64,000 bases of DNA from Peltaster fructicola. Its lineage: Eukaryota > Ascomycota > Dothideomycetes. Each line of letters starts with the position of its first letter. Within the stretch, counting starts at the first letter, position 1. The stretch covers positions 682,001-746,000 of the forward strand of contig CP051143.1 in the NCBI GenBank assembly GCA_001592805.2. Direction: 5' to 3'. Of this stretch, positions 60,846-64,000 are shown piece after piece. A program made the position numbers and the translations under genes. A model generated the notes under the pieces. It saw only the letters and a program-made list of their open reading frames with translations, was not told the origin of the DNA and did no database searches.

Positions 60846-63288
60846 ATGACGGCCGCCGTGGAGAGCTGGGACGACGATGATTTCCAGGGCGATTTTCAAG
60901 GCTTCGGCAACAGTGCTGGGACAGCGCAGGGCAGCATCTCTTCTCGATTGAGCATACATTCGGAGTCCATCGCAGCTGATGAGGACTGGAACGTTGTCCT
61001 ACCATCAAACGACGAGCAGGCAACCACCAGAGCAGTTCAACACGCGAAACAGGCCGGCATCCCTATCCCACAGAACGTACCTACTAGCGCTCTACTTGGT
61101 GGTACTATCAAGAGGCTAGGCAAGAAGCCATCACGACAAAAGATAGACGATGACTGGGACAACGACATCGACATGGGAAATGCGCCTCTGGTGCTCAAGC
61201 CAATGGCAACAAAGGCGGACGTGCAGATGACTGAGGAATATGATGATTTCGAGGAGTTGGAAGGCAGTTTAGGCATCCGTTTTGCTGGGAAGTCTCGTGA
61301 TGCTCGTGAGTCGTCAATGTCTGCTTTCAGTCCTAGCATGGGTTCCGTCACAGCTGAGAGTGAGGTTGACGACATTGGCGGTCTCGAGCTACCAGAAGGC
61401 CCAATGGACTTTGATGCGATATTGAAGAAGCGACGAGCTACCGAAGCAGATCTGTCGGATCTTAGCCAAGCCAGCCCTGCCATGGAACAAGCTGCTACTA
61501 TGAAGACACACAAGAAGTCCAAGCTGGCTGCTGACGATAACGATGACTTCTTCAACGACTTCGACTTGGGAGGTGGAGAGACGCTCGACGTACAGAAGCG
61601 GACGATCAATAAGAACATTCGACTCAAGACGAAGCCAGCTGCAACGACCACTCGACCGGCAACGACTATCAACTTCCATGACAAGCCCACGGACAAGCCA
61701 ATGCACAGTCGTTCGCATCTGCCACGCCCAGTATCTGGCTCTCGACCATCTAATACTCGTCTAGAGCCAGTGTTCGAGAGCGGGGCATCACATGTTGCTC
61801 GAGACAGGCGACCACTTACTACGAACACTTCTCAGTTGCTACGTTCCAAGCGATCACTGCCGGTACTCACAAGCCAGACCCGAGTTGCGCCTCAGCCACG
61901 GCCTGCACCCTTTGTCACAGGCACATCGAACTTGCAACCTTCTCATGCTAGTGCACAACGAGCCATGCCGTACCACTTGAGACGCGATTCTGAATCGAAC
62001 AGACAAGGTGCCCAATCACCACCAATGCGATCTCACTCTCGACTATCGAACTCATTCATACCTGAGACACCCTCTAGGAGAGGTGGCCGAGATCAGGCTC
62101 CAGCAGCTCTTGCCCGTGAAGCAGCTTCGAAACGCAACGTCACAAAGCCAAGTCGGAGACGTAACTATGGAGACGGCAGTGAGCTAGAAGTCTTCGACGA
62201 TTTGCCGACTTCGCAGCAGAAGGAAGCCAAATTCGTCAAGCAGCCGATAGCTAAAGGGCCACCCAAACTTGGACTCAGACAAGCTCAGAGTGCGAGAGAT
62301 GTCAGAGAGGCAGCGAAGCGACATGCTCTTCCGGACAGGATGACGACGCCTGCGCCTCCAAGGACTCCAGCCAGTCCGACCAAAGCGTTCTACGAGATGT
62401 CACAGTACACACCTAGCTATCTGCGTGATACTGCAGCATCTCGAATCGCTCGTGAGTCGACACAGTCGAGATTGGCAGCCAATCCTCGTCCGCGCAGTGA
62501 AGGTCCCCTCATGCCACTGAGCACGAATTGGAAAGCACAAGTGGCTGCCAAAAGCCCTCAGGCTTCTCCATCATCCCAGAAGAATAAGCTGAGAAGGGTA
62601 CAGCCACAGTTGATCAGAGGCAATGGAGCACATGTTGCTAAGAGTGAGTGACGCACATTGTAAAGGTATATCTTGCTAATAAGCCGCAGCTGAGAAAGGC
62701 ATGATCTATAATCCTAATACTTTACGATGGGAAGGTAATGAGAACACGCTATCACGATTTGAACTACCACCAGCACTCGAAACACCCACGCCTCGAGGTA
62801 CGCATGAAGGCACTTCATATATGGATCGACAGCCTCTTGCTGGCAGTCCGCCACGACCGGCGCTCATTGCACCTATGTCTGCTGCTACCAATCTGCAAGT
62901 CAACGGTCACATGGTCTTCGACCCTCATCAGATGAAGTGGCTGAAGCTCAAAACTGGTCGGGATGTCAGTGGTCCTTTATCGCCATCAGTCACAGACGAG
63001 GACGAGGATGTCTTCGCAGGACTCGACGATCTGAAGGAGACTTCTCCTGCCGTAGGCGCAGGCAGTGTCGCTGGTATGGCCAGCCCACAATCGACCGCTG
63101 CTACTGGTATGGGCGAAGTACACGAAGAGTTTGACCTGGGCCCTCAGTTCATCCGTCTGCAGAAAGAGGAGGAGATGACCTGGCGGAAACGCTGCGAGAT
63201 GTGGTTTCCACAAGGCGAAGCGAGAGCTGATGATGGACGATGGCGGTGGTCAATTCGCAACATCGCCTCGCCAGTGCCGTTTGCATGA
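60846..63288 (+). CDS. byr4: Byr4/Bfa1-type regulator of the septation GTPase
   Basis: There are two exons, 60846-62643 and 62690-63288, with a 46 nt intron; the protein is 798 residues. Byr4 with Cdc16 forms a two-component GAP that inhibits Spg1 at the spindle pole body and delays septation until mitosis ends. The N-terminus MTAAVESWDDDDFQGDFQGF and DEDWNVVLPSNDEQ are acidic conserved elements. The middle is a Ser/Arg/Pro-rich disordered region. The splice creates AKTEKGMIYNPNTLRWEGNE, the Byr4 C-terminal signature, followed by VNGHMVFDPHQMKWLKL and a hydrophobic end domain (WRKRCEMWFPQGE). These C-terminal blocks are the Cdc16-binding region in fission yeast. Firm for the family. Confidence 0.92.
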
Positions 63289-63856
63289 TGAGGCAGAAAA
63301 GTGATGGTGTCTCTTGGGCTTTGGCATTCTGGTGTATGTTGCACAATGACACACGAACTGATGATGAATGATACAACGACGCTATACAATTCGTTAATAA
63401 TGATTTGAGGCCGATTCTAACACCACAAACTACACTCTTCTTTCATGCTCTACTGCTTGTTGGTCTTGCCGATCCATATACGTCCGCGGCACTTGTTGTG
63501 GGGCTCGCATTATAGATATCGTCATTTTATCAGTCTCTTCAACCTCACACAAGTCACAATCCATCATCGAGGTATAACTCAAGGTCAACCCTACCGACTT
63601 GCGTCTCTCGCATACGCAGCACCCTGTCAACACCCTGTCAACACCCTGGCTCGAACCTGTATCGAGGTATCGACTCCCAATGGCGTTCTCGGCTCAATAA
63701 CACACGTTCATCCCAGTCTTCCTGGGACATTACACATCGCTACACCTGTCAACCTAGTGATCAAGAGACGGGTTCGATAACACTTGCTATCACTGCGTCG
63801 AGACGACATAGACTAAAACACGCGAAAGGAAGGGAAAGAGGACAACTTCACCCGTC
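63289..63856. other. Intergenic gap with an 11 bp direct repeat
   Basis: Holds the Byr4 3' UTR and the leader of the antiporter gene. At 63621-63648 the unit ACCCTGTCAAC occurs twice head to tail followed by a partial third copy (ACCCTGG); a related CACCTGTCAACC lies at 63744. A leader frame of 112 codons at 63445-63780 is open, but its features look accidental. Confidence 0.45.
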
Positions 63857-64000
63857 ATGCCTACGCTCGCGGTAGACAACTTTAATATCGTCTGCGCGAC
63901 ACTTGGAGGGTTCATCACAATCTTTGGCTTGGTCTCGTATCTGTTGAAGGAGAAGTTCTACGTGTCAGAGGCTCTCATCTCCTCCATATTTGGAGTCATA
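63857..64000 (+). CDS. NHA1: Plasma-membrane Na+/H+ antiporter, Nha1-like (first 48 residues)
   Basis: The gene starts at ATG 63857 and runs off the right edge. The visible MPTLAVDNFNIVCATLGGF and LVSYLLKEKFYVSEALISS match, as I recall, the first span and following loop of fungal Nha1/CPA1-type antiporters (family pattern ..FN.VCA.LGGF...FGLVSYLLKE..Y.SEA). Such proteins export Na+/K+ in exchange for protons. Identity rests on this short piece. Confidence 0.75.
   Translation, partial: MPTLAVDNFNIVCATLGGFITIFGLVSYLLKEKFYVSEALISSIFGVI

Noticed and set aside
61037-61828. 263-codon open frame antisense to Byr4
   Set aside because: Shadow of the sense exon; composition is not protein-like and it would cross conserved Byr4 coding sequence.

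Overview
The window is nuclear DNA from a filamentous ascomycete (Pezizomycotina). Gene content and organisation fit a dothideomycete-like fungus, although the class is an inference. The supporting signs are AspB-type septin, COT1-type NDR kinase, Byr4, LtrA-family and fungal CHORD-CS genes. Introns are few and mostly 42-64 nt long, with GTRNGT-like donors and CTAAC/CTGAC-like branch sites. The gene density is about one per 1.8 kb on both strands. I saw no rRNA, tRNA, CRISPR array or intact transposon.

Layout, left to right. 0-8 kb: the N-terminal part of a large SQ/TQ-rich nuclear protein (Crb2/Rad9-like at best), a DUF2256-like zinc protein, PWP2 (small-subunit processome) and septin AspB/Cdc3. 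8-19 kb: a Pot1/Cdc13-like telomere protein, a lysine-patch coiled-coil protein of unknown function, UBC7, a 1.8 kb gene-poor stretch with a possible MFS transporter relic, the kinase COT1 and RPB12. 19-32 kb: TBCE-like tubulin chaperone, an extended SDR, a glutaredoxin-like protein, an LtrA membrane protein, a CHORD-CS co-chaperone, ethanolamine kinase and a ClC chloride channel. 32-44 kb: DNA polymerase X (POL4), PSF1 of GINS, a secreted cysteine-rich protein, two orphan genes, a Hst1/Sir2 deacetylase, splicing factor SF3a2 and NAR1. 44-55 kb: an alpha/beta hydrolase, a multi-membrane-span orphan, a small fungal family protein with a frame break, eIF2D with a disrupted N-terminus, LOC1, a YheT-type hydrolase, VPS68 and a mitochondrial thioredoxin-like protein. 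55-64 kb: a PIF1-type helicase with a Cys-rich insert, a small BRCT protein, an XRCC4-like NHEJ factor, Byr4 (mitotic exit/septation) and the start of an Nha1-type Na+/H+ antiporter.

The genes are mostly housekeeping and form no biosynthetic cluster. Genome-maintenance genes are numerous (POL4, XRCC4, PSF1, PIF1, Pot1/Cdc13-like, Hst1, BRCT and possibly Crb2), but they are interleaved with unrelated genes. Architecture is tight: several divergent pairs share 200-300 bp promoters, and five convergent pairs have stop codons only 10-29 bp apart.

I found no clear undescribed system. The most useful leads are three genes whose reading frame breaks at or near short homopolymers, a GC-AG intron, two stop-free introns of length 3n, a phased AGCTGTACAA repeat in front of an orphan gene, and several orphans with recognisable internal structure.
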